Notes: generated from the sequence alone by a model not told the origin. Counted from the stretch's first letter, positions 36,181 through 45,220 are shown. The stretch is DNA of 64,000 nucleotides from an uncultured Ruminococcus sp. (GCA_934476515.1 CAKSNZ010000006.1:17915-81914); one strand, 5' to 3'. A program made the numbers and translations.

Positions 36181-37290
36181 TTAAGTGTTTTTATTTCCTT
36201 CTTTATTAAAGTTTTTGTTTCTGTTATTTGGTCTTGGTTTTCTTTGTTGTGGCTTACGATAAGGCTTTTTGCCTTGGTTGTGGTTTTGGTTGTGACCACC
36301 GTTGTTCTTTCTGTTTTGATGCTTATGGTTAGGGTTTCTCTTGCGTTCACCTTTGTTAGGTCTTTGAGGTGCTTGAGCAATTTCTGCTACAATTTCCTCT
36401 TCTTCTAACTTTGCTAAGTCATCAGTCAGTTCTTCTTCAAGTAGTGGTTCTTCCTCAATATTTTCAGTAGGGAAGTTCTTGCCTAGAGGACGAATTTCCT
36501 TAATGTTATAAACATGAGGTGCTGCCTCACTTGGAGTTGAGTCAAGTTTAACCTTAATAGTACCTGTAAGTAAAGCAGTATCAACAACAGTACCCTTGCC
36601 TTCAGGTGTCTTAACATATGCACCAACCTTTGGAGTTTTCTTGATAAGGTCAGTATATGCCTCTTGTTCGTATTTTAGACAACACATTAGTCTGCCGCAA
36701 GTACCACTAATCTTTACAGGAGAAAGTGAAAGTCCTTGTTCTTTAGCCATTTTGATAGATACAGGCTGAAATTCACCTAGGAAACTGTTGCAACAACAAG
36801 GTCTGCCACATACACCTAAGCCACCTAGCATTTTGGCCTCATCTCTAACACCGATTTGTCTTAGCTCAATTCTTGTTCTAAATACATTGGCAAGGTCTTT
36901 AACCAATTGACGGAAGTCAACTCTGCCGTCAGCAGTAAAGTAAAATAGAATTTTGCTATTGTCAAATGTATATTCAACATCAACAAGTTTCATATCAAGG
37001 TTATTTGCCTTGATTTTTTCTTCACAAATCTTTAGTGCATCCACTTCTCTTTTCTTGTTTTCTGCAAGATGTTCAAGGTCTTTCTTTGTTGCCTGACGCA
37101 AAACCTTTTTTAGTGGATGAACAATCTTGTCCTCTTCCACTTCTTTATTGGCTAAAGCAACTGTACCACATTCTACACCACGAGAAGTTTCTACAATTAC
37201 TTTGTCATTTTGCTTAAAAACTATATCAGTAGGGTCAAAGTAGTAGATTTTACCTACTTCTTTAAATCTAACACCTATTACTGTTGCCAT
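36181..37290 (-). CDS. yaaT: PSP1-domain protein YaaT (stage 0 sporulation-associated)
   Basis: 369 residues. The PSP1 domain is in the middle of the protein with conserved cysteines in CGRPCCCNSF and TCGRLMCCLKYE. In Bacillus, YaaT works with YlbF and YmcA on phosphorelay activity and RNase Y. The last ~60 residues are an Asn/Lys/Arg-rich low-complexity tail (for example HKHQNRKNN, NHNQGKKPYRKPQ), likely RNA-binding and longer than in Bacillus. It overlaps holB by 13 bp. Confidence 0.92.
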   Translation of the reverse strand: MATVIGVRFKEVGKIYYFDPTDIVFKQNDKVIVETSRGVECGTVALANKEVEEDKIVHPLKKVLRQATKKDLEHLAENKKREVDALKICEEKIKANNLDMKLVDVEYTFDNSKILFYFTADGRVDFRQLVKDLANVFRTRIELRQIGVRDEAKMLGGLGVCGRPCCCNSFLGEFQPVSIKMAKEQGLSLSPVKISGTCGRLMCCLKYEQEAYTDLIKKTPKVGAYVKTPEGKGTVVDTALLTGTIKVKLDSTPSEAAPHVYNIKEIRPLGKNFPTENIEEEPLLEEELTDDLAKLEEEEIVAEIAQAPQRPNKGERKRNPNHKHQNRKNNGGHNQNHNQGKKPYRKPQQRKPRPNNRNKNFNKEGNKNT

Positions 37291-38141
37291 GTTATCCTCC
37301 TAAATTCTGAGCACAACCATGTGGATAGTAAGTTTTGGTTAACATTACTTTTCATCATTCTTTGTGCTTTTTCAATTGTATTTAAAAGAGAAAGGGACTT
37401 TTCTCTTGTTAATTTTCTGGTTAATTTTTCAGGGACAGAACTGTTGCTTAGTTTGTCACTGCCTACTGTAAGGGAAAGCGTATCTCTAATCAGTAGTTTA
37501 AGGTAAGGTATAGTCTGATTAAAACTATCCTTGTTGTTTACTTTATAAGTTGCACTTAAAAGTTTGTATTCGTTTATATCAAGTAGTGCAAGTGCAATTT
37601 CTTCTGCAATAGAAACACCTTCGGTAGAAAATTCATCTTCCTTTTGAATATTGATTACTGTACTTCTTGATAGGATAGTTTCCAGCAGAACACTTGCATC
37701 TTTACAAGTCATCACAAAAAGTATATTTTGTGGTGGTTCTTCAAGAGTTTTCAGAAAAGCGTTTTGTGATATTACAGGTAGCTTTTCATCAACATCTTTA
37801 AACACATAAACCTTAGTATCTGATTCGTTAGGAATAATTATAGTGTCACCGATAACTTCTTCCATAACTTCTTTATTATAAATTAAATTCTTAGATTTTG
37901 TACTGCCTTGTACATATGAAATATCAGGGTGAATGTGGGACATAGCTTTCTTGCAATTTTTACAGTTGTAGCAAGGTTTATTTTCTTCACTGCATACTGC
38001 ATAAACACATAGATAATCAGCTACACTATTCCTTAATTCTTCGTTACCACCGGTAATAATAATTGCATGAGGCAGTCTGTTGTGTGAAGTTAGGTTATTT
38101 AGTTGAGATTTAATTGTTTCGTTAAATTCAGAAAAGTTCAA
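37278..38141 (-). CDS. holB: DNA polymerase III delta-prime subunit-like protein
   Basis: 287 residues, shorter than typical delta-prime (~330). It has an AAA+ clamp-loader fold with a zinc cluster in CSEENKPCYNCKNCKKA, and the SRC-like arginine finger segment reads ILSRSTVINI. As expected for delta-prime, Walker A is degenerate (ITGGNEELRNS). KTLEEPPQNILFV is a strong family motif. The start is TTG at 38141 with AAGGATG upstream; no ATG fits. The holB-yaaT order is conserved in Firmicutes. Confidence 0.9.
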   Translation of the reverse strand: MNFSEFNETIKSQLNNLTSHNRLPHAIIITGGNEELRNSVADYLCVYAVCSEENKPCYNCKNCKKAMSHIHPDISYVQGSTKSKNLIYNKEVMEEVIGDTIIIPNESDTKVYVFKDVDEKLPVISQNAFLKTLEEPPQNILFVMTCKDASVLLETILSRSTVINIQKEDEFSTEGVSIAEEIALALLDINEYKLLSATYKVNNKDSFNQTIPYLKLLIRDTLSLTVGSDKLSNSSVPEKLTRKLTREKSLSLLNTIEKAQRMMKSNVNQNLLSTWLCSEFRRITWQQ

Positions 38142-38153
38142 AACTTCACATCC

Positions 38154-38621
38154 TTATTTTGCTGAGGCAATGTTAGTTAAAATACCCTTGTCGCTAATAT
38201 CAATAATGCCGTATGTAGCACCATAACCATGACAAGAACCGGGATTCATAACATACATACCGTCAATATATTCATTCATAGAAATGTGTGTGTGACCATA
38301 AAGTACAATATCGGCATTCTTTTCTTTACCGGCATAAATTAGATTTTGCAAACCCATCTTCGCATTGTAAAGATGACCGTGAGTTACAAAAATTTTCTTG
38401 CCCTCAAGTGTGATTTCAAGTGTAGGGTCAAGCTTACTGCCCCAGTCACAATTACCCTTAACATTTAGAAAAGCTCTGTCAGGAAAGTTCCTTTTTGCAT
38501 ATTCTACATCCATTTCACCGTCACCACAATGGATAATAACTTCTGCATCAGAATGTGAGCGAATTGCTCTTTCCATTTTTGTAACATCACCGTGTGTATC
38601 TGAGAAAACAAGAATTTTCAT
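38154..38621 (-). CDS. yfcE: YfcE/MJ0936-family metallophosphoesterase
   Basis: 155 residues from the ATG at 38621, with AAGGAG upstream. Metal-binding motifs: SDTHGD, HCGDGEMD, KGNCD, THGHLY and YGHTHIS. The family are phosphodiesterases or phosphatases of uncertain physiological substrate. It lies 12 nt upstream of holB on the same strand. Confidence 0.92.
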   Translation of the reverse strand: MKILVFSDTHGDVTKMERAIRSHSDAEVIIHCGDGEMDVEYAKRNFPDRAFLNVKGNCDWGSKLDPTLEITLEGKKIFVTHGHLYNAKMGLQNLIYAGKEKNADIVLYGHTHISMNEYIDGMYVMNPGSCHGYGATYGIIDISDKGILTNIASAK

Positions 38622-38688
38622 AATTACTCCTTCATAAAAAGCCAAACTCTGCATAATATATTAATAGCACAGAGAAAGGAAATATACT

Positions 38689-38922
38689 ATGTTAAATAAT
38701 AGTGAAATTAATAATTTATTAAACGGACTTAGCCAAAGGCTGGATACCCCACCAGAAGTCCTCAAAGAGAACATTGAGAAAGGTAACTTAAATAATATCT
38801 TAAACAAAATGAATAGCCACCAAGCAAAGCGTATTCAAAAAATACTTGATAACAAGGAGCAAAGTGAGAAAATCTTAAATTCTCCACATGCTCAGGCTAT
38901 TATTAAAAAGTTGATGGGATAA
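38689..38922 (+). CDS. Small uncharacterised protein (first of a three-gene set)
   Basis: 77 residues, predicted all helical, charged and soluble: MLNNSEINNLLNGLSQRL at the N-terminus and SPHAQAIIKKLMG at the C-terminus. No known motif. AAAGGAAA precedes the ATG. Its stop overlaps the next ATG (TAATGG), so the two are coupled. Similar short, helical proteins occur near sporulation genes in Clostridia; that link is from memory and not shown here. Confidence 0.75.
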   Translation: MLNNSEINNLLNGLSQRLDTPPEVLKENIEKGNLNNILNKMNSHQAKRIQKILDNKEQSEKILNSPHAQAIIKKLMG

Positions 38923-39320
38923 TGGACGACTTAACTTCTAAAATCAACGAGATTATGTCAGATCCTGAAAAACTAAAAGAAATCCAAAACTTAGGGAAAA
39001 TGATGGGACTGAATACTGATGAAGACAGTAATAGCAGTAATACAAATAACCAAAATGTATTACCTATGAATAGTCCTAACAAAAGTCAGAATAATAATTC
39101 TCTTGGTCCTTTAGGTGATTTCGGTGGGATTGACCCAAGTATTATTGGAAAGTTAGCACCAATTTTCTCTTCCATTAACAAGGAAGATGACACCACCAGA
39201 CTGTTTGATGCAATGATTCCTTTTCTTTCAGAAGAAAGGAGAGAGAAATTGCAGAAAATTCGCAAAATGATGGTGATTATGAAATTGTTGCCTAACATAA
39301 AAAATCTAGGTTTGTTTTAG
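38922..39320 (+). CDS. Uncharacterised protein with Asn/Ser-rich linker
   Basis: 132 residues. The N-terminal helix MDDLTSKINEIMSDPEKL is followed by an Asn/Ser-rich low-complexity linker (about 35-65), and then a conserved-looking C-terminal half: LSEERREKLQKIRKM and IMKLLPNIKNLGLF. The C-terminal pattern resembles clostridial small proteins of unknown function. The start overlaps the previous stop, and the next gene starts 10 nt later. Confidence 0.75.
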   Translation: MDDLTSKINEIMSDPEKLKEIQNLGKMMGLNTDEDSNSSNTNNQNVLPMNSPNKSQNNNSLGPLGDFGGIDPSIIGKLAPIFSSINKEDDTTRLFDAMIPFLSEERREKLQKIRKMMVIMKLLPNIKNLGLF

Positions 39321-39330
39321 GAGTAGTATC

Positions 39331-39657
39331 GTGGATGAAATGGAAAGGGAAGCACTTCGCAGAGCAGAAAAAATGCGAGGTGCTTTCTACTCAGACAGAA
39401 ATGTACATAAAGAAGGTTCAAAACCTAAGCCCAAGGAAACAACTACTAATGAAAATAAAAGTAGTGAAAAACCTAAGGATAAGAAGGTTAATATACCTAA
39501 ACAAAGTCAAAATAAACCTAAAGAAAAGCAAGGTGATATTTTTGATACTTTGTTAAAGGATAAGGAAGCTACCATAATAATTCTTATGATATTCTTTCTC
39601 TATGATGATAACTGCGACCCTATGTTAATAATGGCATTAATTTATCTTTTGATTTAA
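39331..39657 (+). CDS. Small protein with lysine-rich linker and hydrophobic C-terminal tail
   Basis: 108 residues starting with GTG at 39331, with AGGAG upstream. A charged N-terminus (ALRRAEKMRGAFYSD), a Lys/Pro-rich linker, and a C-terminal hydrophobic segment ATIIILMIFFLYDDNCDP then MLIMALIYLLI, suggesting a C-terminal membrane anchor with a short acidic turn. Function unknown. Its stop codon overlaps the stop codon of convergent proA within the palindrome TTTAAA. Confidence 0.72.
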   Translation: MDEMEREALRRAEKMRGAFYSDRNVHKEGSKPKPKETTTNENKSSEKPKDKKVNIPKQSQNKPKEKQGDIFDTLLKDKEATIIILMIFFLYDDNCDPMLIMALIYLLI

Positions 39658-40901
39658 ACTCTGATTTGACCATTGCCCTCAACAATAAACTTTGATGAGG
39701 TTAATTCGTTAATGCCCATAGGTCCTCTTGCGTGAAGTTTCTGAGTTGAAATACCGATTTCAGCACCAAGACCAAATTCTCCACCATCAGTAAATCTGGT
39801 TGATGCATTTACATAAACTGCTGCTGCATCAACTTCTTTTTTAAACTTATTTGCTCTTGCATAATCGTTAGTGATGATACATTCTGAGTGACCACTGGAG
39901 TACTTTGCAATGTGTGCAATACCCTCATCAATAGAGTCAACAACTTTACAAGCAAGAATATAGTCAAGAAATTCTGTGTAATAGTCGCTTTCTTCTGCAT
40001 CAACAATGTCATCACCAAGAATTTCTTTAGTAGTTTTGCAACCTCTGATTTGAACATTCTTTGTGTCTAACTTTTCTTTAATTTTTGGCAGAGCATCTTT
40101 TGCAATATCTTTGTGAACTAATATGGTTTCAATAGCATTGCAAACAGATGGTCTGCTTGTTTTTGCATTGAAAATAATTTCACTTGCCATATCAATATCT
40201 GCATATTTGTCAACATAAACATGACAGTTACCAACACCTGTTTCAATAACAGGTACTTTACTGTTTTCTACAACTGCCTTAATAAGTCCTGCACCACCAC
40301 GAGGAATTAGCACATCTAGGTAGTCACTTAACTGCATAAGTTCAGTTGATGACTGTCTTGTTGTATCTTCAATTAGCTGAATACTGTCTTTAGGTAGTCC
40401 TACCTTTTCAACTGCATCACGCATAATCTTTGCAATAGCTTTGTTGGAGTTAATAGCCTCTTTACCACCACGAAGAATAACTGCATTACCGGCTTTTAAG
40501 CATAGTGATGCTGCATCGGCAGTAACATTTGGTCTGGCCTCAAAGATAATACCTATAACACCTAAAGGTACTTTTACTCTTGTAACAGTTAAGCCGTTAG
40601 GTAAAGTGTTACCACTGATTACATTACCGATAGGGTCAGGTAGGGAAGATACCTTTCTGACACCATCAGCCATACCTTTGATTCTGTCCTCACCAAGTGT
40701 AAGTCTGTCAATCAATGATGGAGTAAGACCGATTTCTTTGCCATATTCAATGTCAATATTATTAGCCTTAATGATTTCATCTTTATGTTCGATTAGTGCA
40801 TCAGCAATAGAATTTAGTGCTAAATCTTTTTTGCTACCTGCAACAGAAAGTACTCTTGCAGCTTCCTTTGCTTTAGCACCCATTTGTTCAATTACAGTCA
40901 T
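39654..40901 (-). CDS. proA: Gamma-glutamyl phosphate reductase
   Basis: 415 residues, aldehyde dehydrogenase fold. Second step of proline synthesis. Active-site Cys is in SRPSVCNAIETILV; other motifs are FEARPNVTADAASLCLK, PRGGAGLI, and FGLGAEIGISTQKLHARGP. Its start overlaps the proB 3' end by 14 bp. proC is not in the window. Confidence 0.97.
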   Translation of the reverse strand: MTVIEQMGAKAKEAARVLSVAGSKKDLALNSIADALIEHKDEIIKANNIDIEYGKEIGLTPSLIDRLTLGEDRIKGMADGVRKVSSLPDPIGNVISGNTLPNGLTVTRVKVPLGVIGIIFEARPNVTADAASLCLKAGNAVILRGGKEAINSNKAIAKIMRDAVEKVGLPKDSIQLIEDTTRQSSTELMQLSDYLDVLIPRGGAGLIKAVVENSKVPVIETGVGNCHVYVDKYADIDMASEIIFNAKTSRPSVCNAIETILVHKDIAKDALPKIKEKLDTKNVQIRGCKTTKEILGDDIVDAEESDYYTEFLDYILACKVVDSIDEGIAHIAKYSSGHSECIITNDYARANKFKKEVDAAAVYVNASTRFTDGGEFGLGAEIGISTQKLHARGPMGINELTSSKFIVEGNGQIRV

Positions 40902-41694
40902 TGTCTTTTTCCTTTCCCATAAAAATAGTACCTACAGGTTTACCCTCAAAAACATCATAAATAGCTTCAGGGTTTTCACCGGATATAATCTGTACATCAA
41001 TACCAACTTCTGTTGCAATTTCAGCAGCAAGAATTTTTGTAGCCATACCACCTGTACCACGGTTGCTACCTCTGCCACCGGCCATTGCTTTGATTTCATC
41101 AGTAATAAGTTCAACTGTATTGATTTTCTTTGCATCACTGTTTGTGGCAGGATTTTTGTCATACAGACCATCAATATCAGTAAGAATAATTAACTTATCG
41201 GCATTAATAATCTTTGCAACAATAGCAGAAAGTTGGTCGTTATCACCAATTTTGTTACCTTCAAGTTCGTCAGTAGCTACTGAGTCATTTTCGTTAACAA
41301 TAGGGATAATACCCATATCAATCAGTGACATAAAAGTATTTCTAACAGTTTCTTCCTTGTGGGGAGTTTCTACTACATATTTTGTAAGTAGAATTTGAGA
41401 AACAACATTGTTGTATTCATCGAAGAATTTGTCATACATAAACATAAGTTCACATTGACCTACAGCAGCAATTGCTTGTTTCTTGTTTGTTTCTGTTGGT
41501 CGAGTAGTAATTCCAAGTTTACCCATACCAACACCTAACGCACCGGAAGAAACCAATACCATTTCGTGACCTTGATTTTCCAGGTCAGAAATTACTTTGC
41601 AAAGTTTCTCTACTTTTCGTAAATTAGCTTTGCCGTTTTCATATGTTAAGGTAGATGTACCTACCTTGATTACTATTCTTTGTTTGTCTTTCAT
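40888..41694 (-). CDS. proB: Glutamate 5-kinase
   Basis: 268 residues, amino-acid kinase domain only. It lacks the C-terminal PUA domain of the longer E. coli form (367 residues), a shorter type known in some Firmicutes. Motifs: VIKVGTSTLTYENG, LVSSGALGVGMGKLG, NENDSVATDEL, DIDGLYDKNP and RGTGGMATKI. The ATG at 41694 is preferred over an upstream one since GAGG is well spaced. First gene of proBA. Confidence 0.95.
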   Translation of the reverse strand: MKDKQRIVIKVGTSTLTYENGKANLRKVEKLCKVISDLENQGHEMVLVSSGALGVGMGKLGITTRPTETNKKQAIAAVGQCELMFMYDKFFDEYNNVVSQILLTKYVVETPHKEETVRNTFMSLIDMGIIPIVNENDSVATDELEGNKIGDNDQLSAIVAKIINADKLIILTDIDGLYDKNPATNSDAKKINTVELITDEIKAMAGGRGSNRGTGGMATKILAAEIATEVGIDVQIISGENPEAIYDVFEGKPVGTIFMGKEKDNDCN

Positions 41695-41786
41695 AATAGC
41701 CTCTTTGTAACAAAAAGTTTTCATTTTATTATATCATAAGAAAAGGGAATATACAAGAAAAATACTGTATTACTAAGGTATAAAAA

Positions 41787-41814
41787 AGAACCAAGCAAAT
41801 AAATGCTTGGTTCT
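41787..41814 (-). terminator. Terminator of the pyridoxal kinase operon
   Basis: An 11-bp perfect stem AGAACCAAGCA/TGCTTGGTTCT with a 6-nt loop; followed in the minus direction by T-rich sequence. It lies directly after the kinase stop. Confidence 0.88.
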
Positions 41815-41818
41815 AAAA

Positions 41819-42640
41819 TTATTTCATTTCATACAAATAATGGAGACATTCTTCAAATCTCAGACCATACCACTGAGAGTCTTTATCGTTAGCTGTGTGA
41901 TTAATACATATTTCTGTAAACTTAGTTGCAAGGACAATGCTTTCTTCAAAATCTTTACCCAGTGTCAAGAAACCTGAAAGTGTACTTGCAAATACATCAC
42001 CTGTACCATGAAATTGCCTGTCAATCAGCTTACTTTTAGCAGTTTTCTGTAAATTACTGTCACCTTTCTTAGAGTAAACTGCAACAGAATTTTCTTCCTT
42101 AACACCTGTGATAATTACATTCTTACTGTAGTTGGTAAGTGTATCTGCAATCCTTTCAATGTGGCTTTCTGTTGGATTTTCTACAAATGGTGTGTTTGTC
42201 AGCAGACAAGCCTCTGTTAAGTTAGGAATAACTATATCTGAAACATTGCAAAGTTCAAGCATATATTCTGGATAGTCCTTTTCAAAACCACTGTATAGCC
42301 TACCGTTGTCACCCATTACAGGGTCAGTGATAATAAGGCTTTCTTTGTGACCTTTTATAAAGTCAAGAACTATTTTAACCTGGTCTTTACTGCCTAAGTA
42401 ACCGGTGTATATACAATCGAACTTTTCTCCTAAACTGTCAAAGTGGTTTAGGGTGTTTCTCATCTCCTCAGTAGTATCCTTAAAGGTGTAACCCTTAAAA
42501 ACCGTATGAGCAGACAGAAGGGCAGTAGGTAAAACTACTGCCTCAATTCCAAGTGATGATATGATAGGCAATGCTATTGTAAGTGAGCATTTACCTATTG
42601 ATGATATGTCGTTAATACAAAGAATTCTCTTCTGTTTCAT
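41819..42640 (-). CDS. pdxK: Pyridoxamine/pyridoxal kinase
   Basis: 273 residues, ribokinase-like PdxK/PdxY family. INDISSIGKCSLT at the N-terminus, TDPVMGDNGRLYSG in the middle, and the catalytic anion hole QFHGTGDVFASTLSGFL with the catalytic Asp. It phosphorylates vitamin B6 vitamers. It lies 14 nt after an ECF transporter S component and next to a divergent PdxR-like regulator, which supports a B6 salvage role. The pdxK name reflects function rather than strict orthology. Confidence 0.9.
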   Translation of the reverse strand: MKQKRILCINDISSIGKCSLTIALPIISSLGIEAVVLPTALLSAHTVFKGYTFKDTTEEMRNTLNHFDSLGEKFDCIYTGYLGSKDQVKIVLDFIKGHKESLIITDPVMGDNGRLYSGFEKDYPEYMLELCNVSDIVIPNLTEACLLTNTPFVENPTESHIERIADTLTNYSKNVIITGVKEENSVAVYSKKGDSNLQKTAKSKLIDRQFHGTGDVFASTLSGFLTLGKDFEESIVLATKFTEICINHTANDKDSQWYGLRFEECLHYLYEMK

Positions 42641-42654
42641 AATTATTTTAGAAA

Positions 42655-43161
42655 TTATCTGTTGTAAGCCATTAGCTTATTCTTAATTCTTGCCTTGTCA
42701 AAAGCATAACCGATAATAATATATAGCACACCACTACCTGCAGCCTGAAGTAGGTTAGGAAGTAATGAACCGAAAGCACCTGCACCGTAGTAGAAAATTT
42801 CAAATGCAAAGTAACCACCAACTGTGATACCACAGCAAATTAGAACTGCAATCATATTTCTTACATTGATGATTGTATCTTTCTTGCAAGAGAAACATAG
42901 AGCAAGTAGAGCCTTAATTACCATTGTTACAGGAATATAAATACCGTAACCACCAACAAAGTCAGAAAGACCACCACCGATAGCTGCTGCACCAATAGCA
43001 TATGGTGTTGGTAGCATAGATGCTGCAAGATAAATTGCTAAGTCACCTAGGTGAATGTAACCAATACCTGTTGGTACTTTTACGAAAAATGTTAGTACGA
43101 ATATCATTGCTGCAAAAAGAGCTGCAACAACAATGTTGTAAAGTTGTTTAGATGTTTTCAT
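42655..43161 (-). CDS. ECF transporter S component, probably for vitamin B6
   Basis: 168 residues with about 5-6 membrane helices, starting MKTSKQLYNIVVAALFAAM, where the Ala-rich helix 1 (AAMIFVLTFFVKVPTG) is typical of S components that bind the shared EcfT. The ATG at 43161 is selected by GAGGAG upstream. EcfA/EcfT genes are not in the window, consistent with a group II system. The substrate is inferred from the neighbours (B6 kinase and PdxR-like regulator), possibly pyridoxine or pyridoxamine. Confidence 0.82.
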   Translation of the reverse strand: MKTSKQLYNIVVAALFAAMIFVLTFFVKVPTGIGYIHLGDLAIYLAASMLPTPYAIGAAAIGGGLSDFVGGYGIYIPVTMVIKALLALCFSCKKDTIINVRNMIAVLICCGITVGGYFAFEIFYYGAGAFGSLLPNLLQAAGSGVLYIIIGYAFDKARIKNKLMAYNR

Positions 43162-43243
43162 TGTTTTCTCCTCTTTCATCCTCATTTTATAATCATTACG
43201 CAAAACCTTGAATAATGTTACATTTCATATTATAATATGGGTT

Positions 43244-43285
43244 GGTACTATGAAAATAACCAATATAATACTAAAATATAGTACC
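43244..43285. promoter_or_regulatory. Candidate PdxR/MocR operator between divergent genes
   Basis: A perfect 8-bp inverted repeat GGTACTAT (43244-43251) and ATAGTACC (43278-43285). A direct repeat of TACTA is at 43246 and 43269 (23 bp apart), and its inverse TAGTA at 43279. It lies 14 bp before the regulator ATG and 80 bp upstream of the transporter gene. Mixed direct/inverted repeats of this spacing are known for MocR-type regulators. Confidence 0.65.
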
Positions 43286-43298
43286 AGATGGTGATGCT

Positions 43299-44678
43299 AT
43301 GTTAACTTATGATATGTCAAAAAGAGAGAAAACACCGGCCTATCAGTATCTTTATCATTGTATAAAGGATGATATACTTTCCGGCAGTCTTTTACCGAAT
43401 GAAAAGTTACCCTCAAAGAGAAGTTTGTCAACACACCTTGATGTTAGTGTTGTAACTGTAATGAGTGCCTATGAGCTTTTGGTTTCTGAGGGTTATTTAT
43501 ATACTAAGCCTAAAAGTGGTTACTTTGTTGTACCTATTAAAACTCAGCAAAAGGTAACTAACTTCCAATTGTCTGAACTTGATTTTAAAGAGTTTACACC
43601 ATGGTTTGATTTTAGTGGTAATGCAACAGACAGTAGCGACTTTCCATTTTCAGTATGGAGTAAGTTAATGAGAAAAACTTTACTTGACTACGAAAGTGAA
43701 TTGCTAAATCCTATACCATATAACGGTGCTGAGATTTTAAGGAAAGCACTTTGTCAGTATCTTTTTCATCATAGTGGTATGAAAGTATATCCTGAACAGA
43801 TTATTATAGGTGCAGGTGCTGAGTACCTTTATTCTGTAATTATTAGGCTTGTAGGTAGTAACAAAACCTATGCATTGGAAAATCCCGGTTACAATAGAAT
43901 CAGTCAAATTTATCAAATGAATCAGGTTGCAACAGAATATATTGATGTTGACAATAAGGGTATCAGCTATGAAAAGTTAAAGGAAAGCAATGCAAGTGTT
44001 GTGCATATAAGTCCCAGCCATCAGTACCCAACAGGTATTGTTATGCCGGTAGACAGAAGAAATGAAATTCTTAACTGGGCTGATGAAAATGACGGTTATA
44101 TAATCGAGGACGACTATGACAGTGAGTTTAAAGGTAGCAAACCTATTGAAACAATGTTTTCAGCCGATAAGAATGAAAGAGTCCTTTACCTAAACACATT
44201 TAGCAAAACTATTGCACCGTCAATGAGAATAGGTTACTTGGTTTTGCCACTTCATTTATTGAAAAAATATAGAGAAACAATGAATTTTCTTTCATGTACT
44301 GTTCCTAGCTTTGAACAATATACTTTGGCGAATTTCATTAGTGACGGGTATTTTGAACGACATATTTCACGAATGAAAAAGCAGTATTCATCACGAAAAA
44401 AGGAAATTATGGATGTGTTCAAGAATAGTGAAATTAAGGATAAAATCAGCATTGTTGAGAATATGTCAGGCTTTCACTTCTTAGTGAAAATAAATACAGA
44501 AAAGACCGATGAACAGTTTATCAAGGAACTAAAAGAAAAGAATATAAATGCAAGATTTTTAAGTCAGTATTACCATAAAGAAAATAAGGATTGCCACCAC
44601 TTTATGATTGTGAATTATTCCGGTATCCAAAAAGAAAAATTGGAAAAAGCGATTGAGGTTTTAGGTGAGATAATTTAG
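43299..44678 (+). CDS. pdxR: MocR/PdxR-type transcriptional regulator (GntR HTH + aminotransferase domain)
   Basis: 459 residues. The N-terminal GntR winged helix (about 1-75; LPSKRSLSTHLDVSVVTVMS) is joined to a fold-type I aminotransferase domain (about 105-459), with the PLP lysine in NTFSKTIAPSMRIGYL. PdxR proteins sense PLP and control B6 synthesis or salvage. Divergent from the ECF S component-kinase pair with a palindromic operator candidate between them. No pdxST is seen here. Confidence 0.9.
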   Translation: MLTYDMSKREKTPAYQYLYHCIKDDILSGSLLPNEKLPSKRSLSTHLDVSVVTVMSAYELLVSEGYLYTKPKSGYFVVPIKTQQKVTNFQLSELDFKEFTPWFDFSGNATDSSDFPFSVWSKLMRKTLLDYESELLNPIPYNGAEILRKALCQYLFHHSGMKVYPEQIIIGAGAEYLYSVIIRLVGSNKTYALENPGYNRISQIYQMNQVATEYIDVDNKGISYEKLKESNASVVHISPSHQYPTGIVMPVDRRNEILNWADENDGYIIEDDYDSEFKGSKPIETMFSADKNERVLYLNTFSKTIAPSMRIGYLVLPLHLLKKYRETMNFLSCTVPSFEQYTLANFISDGYFERHISRMKKQYSSRKKEIMDVFKNSEIKDKISIVENMSGFHFLVKINTEKTDEQFIKELKEKNINARFLSQYYHKENKDCHHFMIVNYSGIQKEKLEKAIEVLGEII

Positions 44679-44870
44679 TTTTTGAATTTTGTCTGTACCA
44701 ATGTATAAACTGTTTTTATAAATTAGTTTTTTACAATTTTGTTTGTGCGTAAAGGCTAATCAGTTTTGCAAATTAGGGTTTGTCTTTTTAATTTTGATTG
44801 TTAGTTAAGGTGAATTTGTAGTGAGAATATATACCATAAAATCATATGAAACTATGACTCACAGGTGTAG

Positions 44871-44889
44871 GGGACATCATTGATGTCCC
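44871..44889. repeat. Palindrome GGGACATCA-T-TGATGTCCC
   Basis: A perfect 9-bp inverted repeat with a one-base centre, preceded by GTAG. It is the first of five palindromes inside the 44.74-45.45 kb element. Confidence 0.85.
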
Positions 44890-44994
44890 GTTTGAAAATT
44901 AACCTTTCTATTTGTATTTTGTCCTTTGTAGATATTATAAATTTATAATCTGTAAACAAGACAAAAAGCCCATAGGTATCACACTTTTTTAACT

Positions 44995-45011
44995 GGCGAA
45001 CAATGTTCGCC
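44995..45011. repeat. Palindrome GGCGAACA-A-TGTTCGCC
   Basis: A perfect 8-bp inverted repeat followed by CCTACG. It is a sister of the palindrome at 45200, with a matching GAACA/TGTTC centre. Confidence 0.85.
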
Positions 45012-45086
45012 CCTACGACTGTAAGCCAAAAGTTTGTTGTAATTTTGTCCTATGTAGTTACCCTGAATTTGTACATATTCGCCAGT

Positions 45087-45125
45087 CTCCCTTGTGTAAA
45101 GGGAGATGTTTTGCAAATGCAAAAC
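45087..45125. repeat. Double palindrome CTCCC...GGGAG and TGTTTTGCA...TGCAAAACA
   Basis: A stem CTCCC TTGTGTAAA GGGAG is directly followed by a perfect TGTTTTGCA/TGCAAAACA palindrome. The first stem matches, in inverted orientation, the CTCCCTTTACACAAGGGAG hairpin at 20.23 kb. Confidence 0.8.
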
Positions 45126-45199
45126 AGAGGAATTGTCACGGTAGATAGTGTTCTCTAGATAAAATGTGTACGATTAGATAAAAGTTATCTATAAATATA

Positions 45200-45220
45200 G
45201 GAACGAACAGTGTTCGTTCC
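45200..45220. repeat. Palindrome GGAACGAACA-G-TGTTCGTTCC
   Basis: A perfect 10-bp inverted repeat followed by CTAC; related to the one at 44995 by its GAACA/TGTTC core and CTAC tail. Confidence 0.85.

Noticed and set aside
40441..41193. A 250-residue plus-strand frame opposite proA/proB
   Set aside because: It lies entirely antisense to two certain genes, lacks a ribosome binding site, and switches from hydrophobic to Cys/Asn-rich composition as expected for a shadow.
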